DNA of 64,000 nt from NCBI RefSeq assembly GCF_000003855.2, contig NW_003101681.1:1551532-1615531 (forward strand), read 5' to 3'. The DNA comes from Blastomyces gilchristii SLH14081 (Eukaryota > Ascomycota > Eurotiomycetes > Onygenales > Ajellomycetaceae). Positions 21,601 through 34,108 of this stretch are shown here, piece by piece. How positions within the stretch are numbered: position 1 is the first letter of the stretch; each line of letters begins with the position of its first letter. The translations under genes and the position numbers were made by a program. Below the pieces are notes generated by a model. It was given only the letters and a program-made list of their open reading frames with translations, searched no databases and was not told where the DNA came from.

Positions 21601-22043
21601 TAGACAAGTGAAATGAAAGCTGGCAGAAACAAAAGAAGAGTATACATTATTCAAGATTTGAAACAAAACTCAAGTGAAAATCTTGTTCAATTAAATGTAA
21701 AAAGAAAATATTCTCATCTATAATACAGCTGAAACTAGAACATGACTATTTCAAATCTTATATGCAAAGATTTGATGATAGATTTGATTCAATAGAATGC
21801 TCATTCTGCAATGTAAATGAGAATCCTGAGTATATTGTAATGCACTGTGCATTAAATAATAGTCTCAGAGTCAGATTGAAAGAGAAGTATGATCTAAATC
21901 AATTAAATATGAGATTCTTATTCTCAACTGAGACAGGAATTAAATACTTAATAGACTTTCTATCAGAAACTCAAGCAGCTACAAGAAAATGACTGAATTC
22001 AGAAATATCTGAATATGAAGAGGAGAAAATTGATCAGATATAG
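18646..22043 (+). pseudogene. LINE ORF2, reverse transcriptase, RNase H, zinc finger (3' piece)
   Basis: This continues the endonuclease frame after A1. Reverse transcriptase motifs in order are TATGPDSI (~19530), SYRVISLLNC (~19700), FIDIKEALDYVS (~19920), SQESSISLILF (~20100) and the catalytic box YIDD at 20191-20202, with both aspartates kept. A frameshift lies near 20370-20400, after which the thumb region continues in another frame. RNase H I follows: the FDTEL segment with its acidic residue, SDSQA (~21340), and VPAH..IHGNELAD (~21470-21510). A Cys-x2-Cys..Cys finger stands at ~21799-21850 and the stop is TAG 22041. The domain order endonuclease-RT-RNase H is that of the Tad/I groups. 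Stops are mostly TGA at Trp positions. Confidence 0.88.
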
Positions 22044-22423
22044 GCTGTTAAAACAGCTATATACTATCTTTTGATAATTTGTTTCATTACAGTCTCTCTT
22101 TATTTTACTTTACTTTTTCCTTTCTATTCTTTTCTATCTATCTATTTAATGTGTCTATCTTTAAGACTGTGTTCTCTTTTCTTTTGTCATGATATTGTCA
22201 AATGATTTCAAAGTATCAGAAGATGTTAAAACACTGCAATTTGTAAACAGTTTTTGTATTCTGAGCTGAAATTTTCTGATTTTACATATCTGAAATTGAT
22301 GACTGTATAATAGTTAACTTTATAGATATAGGAAAAACCCTGAGAACTTTTAGTTCTCAGATAGATGTCATAGTCTCTGACTGCATACATCTATAATTGA
22401 AGAATAATAATAATAATAATAAT
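22044..22423 (+). other. LINE 3' UTR with hairpin and (AAT)n tail
   Basis: About 360 bp without an ORF. A perfect stem-loop, GAGAACT-TTT-AGTTCTC, lies at about 22341-22357. The LINE fragments extend it to CTGAGAACT/AGTTCTCAG. The last 30 bp read TGCATACATCTATAATTGAAG followed by AATAAT repeats and are shared with the SINE 3' end. The hairpin and terminal block are the likely recognition site for the LINE reverse transcriptase (inference from other LINEs with sequence-specific 3' recognition). Confidence 0.75.
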
Positions 22424-22429
22424 AAGATA

Positions 22430-25310
22430 TTATAATCTTCAGTGTATTCTCTTATTAAAATCCTGACTTCTCACAGAATTTAATGATTTAAAAGATATTC
22501 ACATCTGTTATATGATGAAACTAAACATAGATATCAGAGAACATTAATATGAAGATGTCTATGTATATGAAGTTGATAATCTTGACCATAATCTTATACT
22601 AGAACTTGTCTGACTATCTGAATAAGACATCTTATTGAATGCTTAAAACAGGAGTTTAATATTCTCTAACAATAATAGAATTCATGAAAATGATATTTAT
22701 AAGACTATGAATCTTACACAGATCTCTGTCAATACTTATAAAATGCTTTGAAAAAGAAGTTATTAATAAGACTGCTGACAAAGTCACTGATAGCAGAATT
22801 ATATATCAATCTATTTCATTAGTCTGACTGATATCAAGAAGGCTCTAGAGAAGTTATTCTGTACTATAATAACAGATTCTCACACAAAACTCTCTTAATA
22901 ATATCATGAATATCTAGATGTCTTCTGATAAGATAATATTATGAATATATTCTCTTTACAAGACTCAGAAGTGAATCACAGTATCAAGTTAGAAAAGAAG
23001 AATAATAAGAACTCTGAGTCATTATAAGGTCTTCTTTATAATATATCTTGAGATGAACTTCTTCTTCTTCAGAAGACACTCAATGATCTGTTAAATAAGA
23101 AATTCATATATATTAGTAACTCTTCTGCTGCAGCTTCTATTCTCTTTGCAAAGAAATCAGATAAGAAACTCTGATTCTGTGTGAACTATTGAGATCTGAA
23201 CAGATGGATAAAGAAGAATTGTTATTTCTTATCTCTCATCAATGAAACTCTAGCATGTATCAGATGAGTCTGATAATTCACAAAGTTAGATGTTATTATC
23301 ACATTTCATAAGATTTATATCACTGAAGAAGATGAATGACTTACAGTATTCTGAAGATATTATAGTCTCTTTGAATGAGTAGTCACATTCTTCGAACTGA
23401 CTAATGTTCTCAGTATATTTCAGAAGTATATCAACTGAGCACTCTGAGATTTCCTTGATAAGTTTGTATCTGCATATCTAGATGACATTTTCATCTTCAC
23501 TAATGAATTCAGAAAGAAACATCAAGAATATATATGAAGAGTATTACAATGATTATAAGAGATAGAACTATCAATAGATATTGACAAGTGTGATTTCAAA
23601 GTCAAGAGTATAAAATATCTAGATTTTATCATAGAAGCTGATAAAGAAATTTGAATGAATTCTGAGAAGATCTTCACTATTCTTGAGTGAGAAGCTTTAT
23701 ATACTGTGAAAGATGTATAAAGCTTCATCAGATTTCCTAACTTCTATTAATAATTCATATGAAACTTCTCAGATATTGTGAGATTATTTACAGAACTTAT
23801 CAAGAAGAATTCAGTATTTCAGTGATTAGCAGATACTGAAGCTGTATTTATATGAATAAAGAAGATGTTTATTAATATCTCTCTGCTGATAATATTTAAT
23901 TCTGATTATAAGACAGTTATTAAAGCTGATTTCTCTGACTATGTTATAGAAGAAGCTATATTATAATATGATAATAAAGATGTCTTATAATCATGCATTT
24001 TCATATCTAAGAAACTGAGTCCTGCTGAATACAATTATGAGATCTATAATAAGAAACTTCTTGTGATTATACACTATCTAGAAGAATGAGACTCTGAACT
24101 CTGAAGTATCTTTAAATTTGAAATAATCACAGATTATAAGAATCTTAAGCATTTCACAATTATTCTTAAGCTTACTGAATATCAGATGTAATGATCTGAG
24201 CTATTAAACTGTTTTTATTTCACTATACACTATCACCTCAGCAGTCAGAACTTAATAACAGATACTCTCTTATAATGAGAGTAAGATATATCTTCTGATG
24301 TAACAGATATCTGTTAAATGAACAGAGAACACTGACTCTTAGTTCTGAAGATATTAGTTGATCAAGATAGAATAACTTATAATATTATATATACTTCTCT
24401 GATTAGAACATTCTCTCTCTGAACTGTCACTGACACTGATATTAATATCTCAACTTCTCTCACACTAAATGAACTGTGATATATAACAGTCTGAGCTGAT
24501 GAACTTCTCCAGGCTCTCACTGAAGCAGTATAATAAAAAGTGTCTTGATTTTCTTCAGAACTATGTATAAAGACTGACATCTCAGAATGTTCAATCAATG
24601 ATAATAATACTCTACAATTCTGTGAATGATGTTGAGTCACTCAGTCTGAATCTCTACATATCTGAATAATACAAGAGATGTATAATTTGCATATAACTAA
24701 TTATCTGAGTTATAAATAACTGTATTAAATGATCTCTCAAGAATTCTACTGATCTGAGATATTAAACAGCATCAGATACTTTATCTGAAACTGTAACTAT
24801 TATTTCTCTATCACTTTATAAAAGAATTGTAGAAAAGATCTGCTGAAATCACTTAATATCTCTAATAGAATCTGATGAGATGTGATAATTAACTTCACTA
24901 TTAATCTTTCTGAGAGTAAGAGTTATAGAAATGTTCTGATTATTGTGAACTAATTAAGTAAAGATATAATATTAGAATCTTGTGATAAGATAAATACTGA
25001 ATAAGTCACTGAAGTCTTTCTATAAAGCCTGTTCTATTGAATGCATGAATTACTGAGATCTATAGTATCAGATTAAGACTGTTAATTTATAAGTATTCTC
25101 TGAACAAGAATCTGTCAAGTTCTTAAGATTATATACTGTTTATCAACTGTCTATCACTCTGAGACTGATAATGTATCAGAATGAATAATTCAGACTGTAA
25201 AGAATTATCTTTATAAGTTCTGCAATCACTTATAAGATGATTGATATAATCTTTTTTTACACACAGAGATTACTATCAATAATTAAGATACTGTTTTAAC
25301 AGATATAAGC
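22430..25310 (+). pseudogene. C1 Pol: protease region, RT, RNase H, integrase
   Basis: Sense-strand order: RT with DKKLRFCVNY (~23165), FTKLDVITTFHKI (~23280), FFELTNVLSIFQKYI (~23390-23430) and AYLDDIFIFTNEF with the catalytic YLDD intact at 23475-23486. RNase H follows with the TVIKADFSDY strand (~23920) and KLSPAEYNYEIYNKKLL (~24010-24065), a hallmark of Gypsy RNase H, then ITDYKNLKHF (~24130). The integrase core runs about 24620-25310 and ends at the SINE, resuming at 25714. Stops are numerous (TGA for Trp, TAA/TAG for Gln). C1 and C2 are the only Gypsy copies here with an unmutated RT box. Confidence 0.87.
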
Positions 25311-25328
25311 CTGTTCTTTCTTACATAT

Positions 25329-25699
25329 ATTATTATTATTATTATTCTTTCATTATACTCATATGCAAGCGGAGCTTATGATGAGTCCTTGTGTGATGTT
25401 AAATACAAGTCAAGTGTTGATTATACAGGAGGAAATACAGGTGTTGAGACCATGTCAAGATAACAAGAACATAGAAAAATACAAAGGAGTGACAATTAGA
25501 TACATGCAATAATAACTTCTCAGCTCAGGAACATAGAGTGATTCATTGAAGCAATTTGTACACCTCTGTATTTATTAGAAACCTGAGATGCTTGAGTTCC
25601 GGATTTAATGTATCCCCTGCGGGTTTCAAACCCACGCGCCTTGGTTTCCCACGCCAAGGCGCTATCAGGTGGCTGCATTAACTATTCAGTCACCAGGGC
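25329..25699 (-). mobile_element. SINE copy 1 (in C1)
   Basis: 371 bp, reversed: (ATT)n on the left, tRNA-like head on the right. The 14-bp target duplication TCTTTCTTACATAT is at 25315-25328 and 25700-25713. The empty site is in C3 at 50229-50245. The head keeps the B box GGTTTGAAACC (one change) and the A box. Confidence 0.92.
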
Positions 25700-25713
25700 T
25701 CTTTCTTACATAT

Positions 25714-26333
25714 AATTATCATATAAAAGTGTTAAATCTTCTAGAGACTACACAGTTCACACTGAATCTCTGCAGTCTGATTCAGATTGCTGATAATATA
25801 GTAACAAAGCTCTGAGACACTCATGACTGAGTAGAAGCCTTTATAATAAGTATTAAACAAGATCAAGAGAACTGAATCAATGTTCACTGAAATCTCACTA
25901 AGTAATATAAGATAGAAGATTCAGTATAATTAAATCTTAAGAATATATAAATTACATACTTATCTCACACCCTGAATTACTGTTATATAAAGTATAAAGT
26001 GATAGAAGTTCTAGACAGTTATAACTACTATCTTAACATATTATCAGAGATTTATAATGTCTTTTATATAAGCTTACTCTGTCACACTGTTATCAATCTG
26101 TTCTCTTCTCAACTGACTTTCAACTGACAGTCATTAGAGATCATAGAAGAAGATAATGAACTTGAATAAAAGATTGAAGATATTCTTAATAAGAGATTCT
26201 ACAGCTGCAGCTGATAATATCTTATGAAATAAGTCAGCTATAATTATCTGATCTGAACTCAGAGCTCTGTGTTATCTGAGACTGCAGCTCTTAACTGATA
26301 AGAACTATATGCTTATGACTCTATATCACTTCT
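25714..26333 (+). pseudogene. C1 integrase C-terminus and chromodomain
   Basis: Integrase tail after the SINE, followed at about 26130-26300 by a chromodomain-like block: IIEEDNELE, KIEDILNKRFYS, then YLMK.VSY (family: YLVKWxGY, Trp as TGA) and a final TQSS. The same C-terminal segment is seen in C3 (50461-50579) and, on the minus strand, in C4 (51560-51757). It shows that C, like A, is a chromovirus. Confidence 0.6.
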
Positions 26334-26344
26334 GAAAAGAGAGA
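26334..26344 (+). other. Polypurine tract of C1
   Basis: GAAAAGAGAGA lies 5 bp before the 3' LTR. C4 has GAAAGAGAGAG at the same position on its strand. Confidence 0.55.
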
Positions 26345-26349
26345 ACTAA

Positions 26350-26620
26350 TGTGACGGGCTGCATCTGATCAATTATATAGACTATTTCATTACACTTCAC
26401 AGATTTCACTGAAAGCTCTGATTCTCAGTCACTGATTCTCAGCTGAAAAAACTCATGAAATTTCTATTCTTCTGCTCTGAAGCTTCACTGTGTATGCATA
26501 TAAATATTCACTTCAATTACTGATTCTCACACTTTCTCTTACTTTTCTTCTCTAACATTTATTACTTTGTTATATATAATCTATATATTATATCAATCTA
26601 TTCAGCGTAGGCCTCTTACA
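26350..26620 (+). repeat. C1 3' LTR
   Basis: 271 bp, TGTGACGGGCTGC to GGCCTCTTACA. It is followed by sequence homologous to the A1 interior near 3560. Confidence 0.85.
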
Positions 26621-26724
26621 ATAAAGAAGAATTTCAGTTAACTCTCAATCATTTCTGTGAGATTCTTATGTGATTATTATATAGATTTATTCTACATCTT
26701 TCAATCTGAAGAGCTTCAGTTGAT

Positions 26725-27099
26725 TATTATTATTATTATTATTATTCTTTCATTATACTCATATGCAAGCGGAGCTTATGATGAGTCCTTGCATGATGTT
26801 AAATACAGGTTAAGTGTTAATTATACAGGAGGAAATACAGGTGTTGAGGTCATGTCAAGATAACAAGAACATAGAAAAATACAAAGAAGTGACAATTAGA
26901 TACATGCGATAATAACTTCCCAGCCCAGGAACATAGAGTGATTCATTGAAGCAATTTGTACACCTCTGTATTTATTAGAAATCTGAGGTGCTTGAGTTCT
27001 GGATTTAATGTATTCTCTGCAGGTTTCGAACTCACGCGCCTTGGTTTCCCACGCCAAGGTGCTACCAGGTGACTGCATTAATCATTCAGTCACCGGAGC
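26725..27099 (-). mobile_element. SINE copy 2 (in A2 3' UTR)
   Basis: 375 bp, reversed, with the 13-bp duplication AGCTTCAGTTGAT at 26712-26724 and 27100-27112. The left side has (ATT)n; the head has the CACGCGCCTTGG box. Confidence 0.92.
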
Positions 27100-27112
27100 A
27101 GCTTCAGTTGAT

Positions 27113-27640
27113 CTTCAATTAATTTTCTATGAGATTCTTATGTGATCATCACATAGATTTATTTTATAGATGAATCACTTTCTATGAGATCACTCTTATT
27201 AAAGAGAAGTATTTACAAGTTAATCTTTCACTTATTCTTATAGATTATCATTCTTTAACACTGTACAATTATAAGAAATTTTTCATTCTTTTATCAACTC
27301 TATAGAATTGTAGAATTAAGATATTTACAGTCTATAATTACTCTTTATAATTATATAGAAAGATTCAGATCTGTAATTCAGAATTATTCTTTATTTACTA
27401 GAGTGATGTGACGGTTCTGTGAGATTACTTATAGTATAAATAAATCTCTCTAGAGTAGCATAAATATCTCAGATCTGTTTATAAAACTTCATCTTCTTTT
27501 CTCTTTTTTTATAATAGCTTGTATTCTTATAAACTGTGAGTATTCTCATTCATCTGTGAAGTATTTTCACTCAGATAATAGAGAGAGAGTGTTTCTGATA
27601 ATATCTATATATTGATTCAGAAACTTCTTAAGAATAAAAA
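27113..27640 (-). other. A2 3' untranslated region
   Basis: Counterpart of A1 3600-4050; repeats of ATAGATTTATTTTATAGATGAATCACT type, no ORF. Confidence 0.5.
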
Positions 27641-28400
27641 TTTCTAATTTCAATATCTTTATAAATTATGTCTGACTACTGCTGAGCTTCTTATAAGTGT
27701 TTCTATAACTTCTCTGATCACTTTTTACTGACTGATAAAGCAGAAATATCATTACTTATAATAGTGTTTTTATCTCTTTCAGCTCTGTCACTGCATCTGA
27801 TCTTCAGATCAGCAGTTAACTCTGTATCTCTCTCAGATTAGTCTCTGACTCTTAGTAGTGCAGTTCTGCTCTTTACTGTAAGTCTTCTTATAAGTAATTT
27901 CTTACAGATTCTAGCTGATAGTTTCTGTAAAGCTCTCAGTGCTGTCAGTACTGTTTACAGTCTCACAGATCTATAATCACTCTCTCTCTATTCACACAAT
28001 CTCTGATCAGACATATATAAATATATCTAAATTTTCTATTAATAGTTTTTATACTACAGTGCATTTCTGCAATCTCATTATTAATAGAAGATGAATTCTC
28101 AGATATTCACAAAATTCAGATAATTAAGATAATGTGAATATTATAAATTTATAATAGAAGTTAATCTGAGCAGATAAGCTCTCTCTCTATATCTTAATTA
28201 TTTTCAGACTGAATACTTCAGTATAACTGAGAGAGTAGATACAGCTCTATAAAAGATATCTGATTATATATATAGATGATCAGCTCTTAAGACTGTGTTA
28301 TAACTGTATATACTCTGATATTCAGCTCTCTTAAAGTCTGTGTATTTTTGACAGTCTTTATATCAAATGAAGTAATTATCTGTACTGTGAATATAATACT
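27640..28400 (-). pseudogene. A2 accessory ORF
   Basis: Counterpart of the A1 ORF at 4060-4830: LTALRALQKLSARICKKLL, RRLTVKSRTALLRVRD, then LTADLKIRCSDRAE in the same frame. The substitutions relative to A1 are largely conservative. Many stops. Function unknown. Confidence 0.45.
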
Positions 28401-28689
28401 TTCTACTTCTTTAAAGAGAGAAATTGATAATTATAAGAAGATTAAGTATTATAAATATTAAAAATATAAATATAAGTTTTCTTTATTTTTTCTTTATTAA
28501 TCTCTAAATTGTATTCACAGTTCTGTTTTTATTTTTCTTTATTTTTAACTTTAATAATAATATGATTTCTTCTTCTTTTTACATACACTGCAGACTGTTC
28601 ATCTCAGTAGAAACTTATTATCTTATAGACTAGAATTTATAAATAACAGTGTTAATATCTTTATTATAATCAGATTTTTAATGAAGATT

Positions 28690-31320
28690 ATATTATTCTG
28701 ACTTATCAGAATTCATGATATAAAAGTCATGTCTTAGCTTTTACAGATATCTTATCTACTCAGATAATTCTTAAGTGAACTTATTTATCTTATCAGAATA
28801 CTCTTATCACTGAATCTTGAATCAGAGCTTATAATCTCACTTCTCTGAGTTAATAATCTCTTTAATCTGATATTCTCTTTCACTCTCTAGTACTTTATAA
28901 ATAGAGTGATAGATCACAGAATTCTCTTCTAAGAATTTCTTATATTTACAGAGTAAAGAGATATAAAAAACATTATATATTTATAACTCAGATGATAGTT
29001 TCACTCTATAGAACTGTAAGCTGATTTTCTTTATAATCTTATAAGACTATCTGTAAGAGATTCAGCTTCTTACTAGATCTTTATGTAATAATATTTTCTA
29101 GACTCAGTCAGACTCTATCATCTTTCTTAAAACTCTTTATAATATACTTGAGGTTATAGTATCTCTTCTAATACTCTTAAGTCTTTCTCAAGAATTTATA
29201 AGCTTTCTTCTGAATATTCTGAATTGTCTCAGTCTGTTCACAGATATTATCACACTCTATAGTATACTCTCATGAGTTTATTAAGATCATTTATAAGTGA
29301 GTCTCAGTCAGTATCTCAAAGAGAGTGTTATCTATACTAATATACTTTGAGTTATTATATATAAACTCTGTGAGTGATAATCAATGTACTCAGTTATTCT
29401 GATTATAATTGACAAAGTACTGTAGATACTGTTTTAATATACTTATCAGATATTCTATCTAATCATCTGTCTGTTAATAAAAAGCTGTGCTTAGATCTTA
29501 TAAGATCTTCAGTATAGTTATCAGATCAGATCAGAACTTCTTTATAAAGATTAATTCTCTATTTAAGATAATATTCACAGACAATTCATGCAACTGAATC
29601 ATATTATAAATAAAGATATAAGTCAAATTCTTTGACTTTAAGTTCTTATAAGTGAGTATAAAGTGTGTTATCTTGATGAAGTGATCTACTATCATCAGCA
29701 CACTGTCAAAGCAGATATTATATATATTCTTACTTTCAGAGAGACTTATCAGAGTGTTTATTTCTAACTGTTTCTAAGATTTCTGTAAAATGAGTAGAGA
29801 AGTAAGTTCTTTATATAATCTGAATCACACTATCTGTGAATTCTGATAAATAGTATAAGAATTCACTATCTTCTTTATAAGCTCTTATATCTTCAGTTAG
29901 AAGTATTTTCTTATAAGTAACTTATAAGTTCTAGTACCTGTAAAATAACCTGCTAGAGAAGAGTTATGATATCTTTTAATAAGTTCTATACATAGACACT
30001 CATTTATAAGTATATAAATTCAGTTCTCTCTTTATAAGAGATTATTTAAGTCTCTTTAACTCTTTATTTCTGCAGAGTTAATTCCTGCTGTAAGCAGTTT
30101 CTGAATATACTGAGTATATTCATTCTTCAGTTATAGTTCAGATAATCTGAACAGAAGATCTTATAAAGACTTATACTCTGTTTCTTCTTATATCAGATCT
30201 TCTACAGTGCTTTTTAAAGTCTGCAAACTCTTCAGATTATAGATATTCTCTTCAAGAATTCTCACAGAAATTCTCAGAGTATTGACTCTCAGTGTTATAG
30301 AGAGTAGTTATACAGATTTCTTCTCTCTCTCTTCTCTCTTCTCTTACAGAGAATTGAGAGACTCTTCAGTCAATTTCTTTATAGCACTTAGTCTGAGTAT
30401 TTTATAAAGCTTTTCTATCTTCTCTAGTCTCTCTATATCTATCACTCTGATCTTCTTGACATAGTCAGATCTGTGAGAGAGTCTATTTACTGAGTTCTTA
30501 ATTATCTTAATATACTTGATCTTGAATCAGAACTTACTCAGTCTCTGAGCTCAGTAAACCTGCTACTGTGAGAGTTTCTTAATTAAAGTAAACTGTTGTA
30601 AACTGTTATAATTAGTTCTAACAGTAATCACTGTTATAAGATTCATAAAATAGTGATATTAGTAATGAAAGAATTTCACTATTATAAGAAGCTTCTAATT
30701 ATAAATATTATAGTTAATCTCTGCTGATTGTATCTTCTGTGAGAAAAAGATTACTGAAACTCAGTTTTCATTTAACTGTAGTTATAAGACTATTTCTGAA
30801 ATTATAAAGAAGAAGATATCTGTCTTTAATCTAATTAAGAGTAAGAGATTAAAGTGAAACAGTATTACAGTGTCTATAAATATCTATTTTAATCTTATAA
30901 AGATCTTATAAGCTTCTGAGATAAGAAAGTTCTTACAGCTCTCTCTTCTTAATAATCTTTTTATTCTTTATTTATGAAATAACTTCTTCTTATTTTCACT
31001 CTTTAGCATGTCTGTAAGAGTCAAGAAGATTCTTATGAATACAAAGATAAATTATCTATAGAAATTCACAAAGCTCAGAAAGATCTGAATCTTATAAATA
31101 CTAGTTAACTTTAATTATGATAGAATAGTCTTAATCTGTGAAGATTTCATCTGAATATTATTTACAGTAATTACATATTCTAGAAAATTAATCTGATAGA
31201 TACTGAAGTTGTACTTTATAAGCTTAATATACAGTTCTGTCTTATCTAAGAGACTAAGACCTTTAACATAGTTTATACATACTCAGTATATTCTTTCTTC
31301 TTTACAGAGTACATCATCAC
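28690..31320 (-). pseudogene. A2 Pol: RT end, RNase H, integrase, chromodomain
   Basis: Same order as A1 without the B1 insertion. Integrase C-terminus and chromodomain are contiguous here (28690-29040), which confirms the A1 layout. The integrase core with KNIYNTCF/ILDRE-type motifs runs about 29500-30000. RNase H lies about 30100-30900. No open piece exceeds 60 codons. Confidence 0.7.
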
Positions 31321-32700
31321 ATTATTCAGATATATTATTATAAAGATATTGAGATACGTATGAAGTGTTTTATTAATGAAAGACTGAAATGTCACAGAGA
31401 TACTAGTTAAATTAAAAGATATCACTAAATATTCAAATAATCTCAGTGCAGTTCTAAAGACAGTCTTTCATTCATTCTCAGACTCTATTCACAGGTAGAC
31501 TGGCCGCCAGAACTATGAATTTCATGTTTAGTCTCATTTAGTCTGATCTCATACATTTCTTGGCGTGAATCCCGCTGGGACTAGTTATTAAAAAAACATG
31601 CAAAGTGACTATATATCAGATCTTAAATTGAAATCATGACTTGAAAAAAATGAGAAAGTGATCTCATTTGATCTCATTTAGTCTCATTCTTGGTATAAAG
31701 TTACTATTTTTAGATATTTTAAGGTTGTTTTTAGACTATTTTTAATTTTTTTAAAAAGTAACACTTTTTGATAACACTCAAATGAGATTTAAAGTTATTT
31801 AAAGCAATAAAAATAATTTAAATTGAGAAGTGAAAATTATGATCTCATTTGAAAAATGTGATAAGAGTAGACAGTAAGTCTCACTGAGACAGTATGAAAC
31901 TACTATCTAATGTTAAAACCATGTAATGGGATCAGTCGAATTGATAATGAGATTATCAAAAAATCTGGTCCTGGTCTCAGACACAGTCACACGGTCAGTC
32001 TATTCACAGCTATATATATACATTGATTACATTCAGTTGTATGAATATAACAGCTCTTATAAGACAGTTAATTACATTCTCAATCAGAGACAGAGAATAG
32101 TGACTCTTTATAGTTTTAAAGTTCAGATTACAGTAGTTTATATACAATCTGAGATCTTTATTCTTCTTCTTTACAAATATCACAGAGACTCTCACAGAGG
32201 TCGGTAAAGATTAGATAAAGTCATTCTTCAGATTCTTCTTTATATAAGCTTACAAAATCTCTGTCTTATGATGAGAGAGCTTATAGATTGATTCTCAGAA
32301 GAGTTTCTACTCTTCTATTAAATTTATTATCAGATTCTTCTTATGATGAGATAAAAGCTCAGCTATCTTAGCTGAACTAAATATCTCTATAAGATCTCAG
32401 TATTTCTCTAATATCTGAAGCTCAGTTTTCATAACTGCAAAGTTCTCAGATATTTATAAAGTTATTATATAGATAAGCTTATCTTCTCTAATTAACTCTA
32501 TAGTATTAACTGATTCTATCTCTGTAAGTAAGTCTGTCAACACTGATTGAAAGTATAAACCTGACTTATAAATAGCTATATACAGATTGTATCTTTGAAG
32601 TTATACAAGTCTTAAGTACATATCATCTATGATGTCTGTAATAATCACAGTTTCTATAAATCTTCTTCAAGTTTCAGAGAGATTTTATAATTCAAAGATA
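31321..32700 (-). pseudogene. A2 reverse transcriptase, split by MITE
   Basis: The catalytic box YLNN is at 31321-31332. Right of the MITE, 32010-32195 reads VSVIFVKKKNKDLRLYINYC (family: ...LRLCIDYR) and SHYSLSLIENVI. The MITE at 31497-32001 separates the fingers from the catalytic box. Confidence 0.82.
31497..32001. mobile_element. MITE copy 1 (505 bp, in A2)
   Basis: Starts AGACTGGCCGCCAG and ends CACACGGTCAGTCT, so the ends are inverted (AGACTGRCCG). Flanks are ATTCACAGGT (31487-31496) and ATTCACAGCT (32002-32011), a 10-bp target duplication with one difference. No ORF; internal GTCTCATTTAGTCTCATT repeats. The TSD length fits Mutator-like elements, but no transposase is present, so the class is tentative. 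Confidence 0.8.
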
Positions 32701-34050
32701 ACTCTTATAAGTCTCTCAGTTCTTAAATCTGAGTTCTCACATTCTGCTTATTATAAGAGCAGATTCTCAGTTTTCATCACTCAGCTTATTTACTTTATGA
32801 GCTTTAGAGACATTACAGTGACCTGAGATTCTAAGTTCATCAATACTTTTTATACTTGTAAGATAGTAGTATTACAGTGCAGTCTCTCTCTGTAAGTATG
32901 TATTTTCATTAAAAGAGTAACAGATTCAGATGTCAGCTTCAAGATTCTCAAGAAGACTGTTACTAACTCTGTTCATAACTTCTCAAATTTCTATTTTAAT
33001 TTATCTGAACAGTTTATACAGAGATATTCTGATTTAGAATAGATAAAGTAGAGACTCTTTTTCTTAATCTCTCTATTATACACTCTGTTTACAGAAGCTT
33101 ATAAAGCTCTCTCTCTCTACTTAATAGTCAGATAAGAATCTCTCTATATCTTATTATCTTTTTTTAATATATCTGTTCTCTGTTATTCTGACTCTTACAG
33201 AGTCAGTCAGTGATTCACTCTCTACAGATCTGTGACTCTCACAGTAATTTATAAGTAGTGAATAAGAGTTATCAGTTTCTTCAGAGTTAGAAACTTAGAG
33301 TCTTACTTAATAAGCTTATTCTGCATATCTTTATTCAGTCTTTTTATAAATATCATTATTCAGATCTTATTTCAGAGCTCTGTTTTCACAGATCTCAATT
33401 CATATTATAATTTTATAAAGTGCTGTGAGTAGTCTTCATCAGATTTCTTATCTCTTTTTCTAATATTAATGATTATAATTCAGATATTCTCTGTTCAGCT
33501 TACAGAGTCTCTTAACTTATTCTCTAAATAGATCTTAAGAATAGATCAGTGAAATCTCTTATAATCATTCTCTAGATAATCTAGTCAGTTTCTTACTTCA
33601 GTATAGTAGAGATCTGTTATTATATAGATAATAGCTTCTTTATCTTTTATATTACACAGTCAGACTTATGAGTCAATTTTAAATAGAAATTTATAAAAGC
33701 TTTTATAGATTATAATTCAGTAAGTAATCTTAAGCAGTTACAGCTTAAGAAAGTTTCTTTTTAATTTATAGATATCTCTGAAGATTGTATCTAGAAACTC
33801 AGTTTGAGAATGTTTATAAGCAGTATGTATTTCTTATAGAAAAATAACTTGATTTTGTAAGAAATACTCAAGAATGTTCTATACTGAGATTAATTTATTT
33901 ATGAGTTTGAAGAGTTTCTCTATTATAGATATAGAGAATAATGTTCTATGAGTAATTAATAAGTTCTCTGAGACTTCTTTTACAGAGATTATTCATAGTT
34001 TAGATGACTACTTCTGAGTGTCTGCAGTAGAGTTTATAGAGATTAAAGTA
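32701..34050 (-). pseudogene. A2 Gag and protease region
   Basis: Counterpart of 16850-18300 in A1. The knuckle region near 33010-33060 is recognisable but its Cys codons have changed. No open piece of size. Confidence 0.6.
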
Positions 34051-34108
34051 TATAAGTTTCTAGTTCTTTCAGTTATAACAGATAATTGCTGACTGACAGA
34101 GCTTAAAA

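Larger units (their letters stand above)
1..22423 (+). mobile_element. Near-complete Tad/I-like LINE, split by insertion A1
   Basis: This is a non-LTR retrotransposon in two blocks, 1-3054 and 18646-22423, separated by LTR element A1. The ATTCA at 3050-3054 is repeated at 18641-18645, and the endonuclease reading frame stops at the first block and resumes in the second. In order it shows a leader, ORF1 with zinc knuckles, ORF2 (endonuclease, reverse transcriptase, RNase H, C-terminal zinc finger), a 3' UTR of about 360 bp and an (AAT)n tail at 22402-22423. The sequence after the tail matches the inside of family C (compare 46978), so the LINE sits inside C1. Its 5' end is at or before position 1. 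Without A1 it is at least 6.8 kb. Every ORF carries stops from TGG-to-TGA and CAA/CAG-to-TAA/TAG changes, so it is inactive. Confidence 0.88.
22424..26620 (+). mobile_element. LTR element C1 (Gypsy chromovirus), 3' part
   Basis: The sequence after the LINE tail is the inside of family C (compare C3 from 46978). The LINE is inserted in C1 and C1's 5' LTR and gag lie left of the window. The part seen holds pol and the 3' LTR (26350-26620). C1 itself ends inside A2: from 26621 the sequence is A2's 3' region. One SINE is inserted at 25329. Confidence 0.88.

Noticed and set aside
22403..22424. Simple microsatellite (AAT)n, also at 40351, 63258 and in the SINEs
   Set aside because: Always at the end of a LINE or SINE copy and bounded by its target duplication; it is the tail.
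26657..27078. Two ORFs within the SINE copy 2 region (also 47633-47821 and 37089-37286)
   Set aside because: They translate the SINE head and body, which are non-coding.
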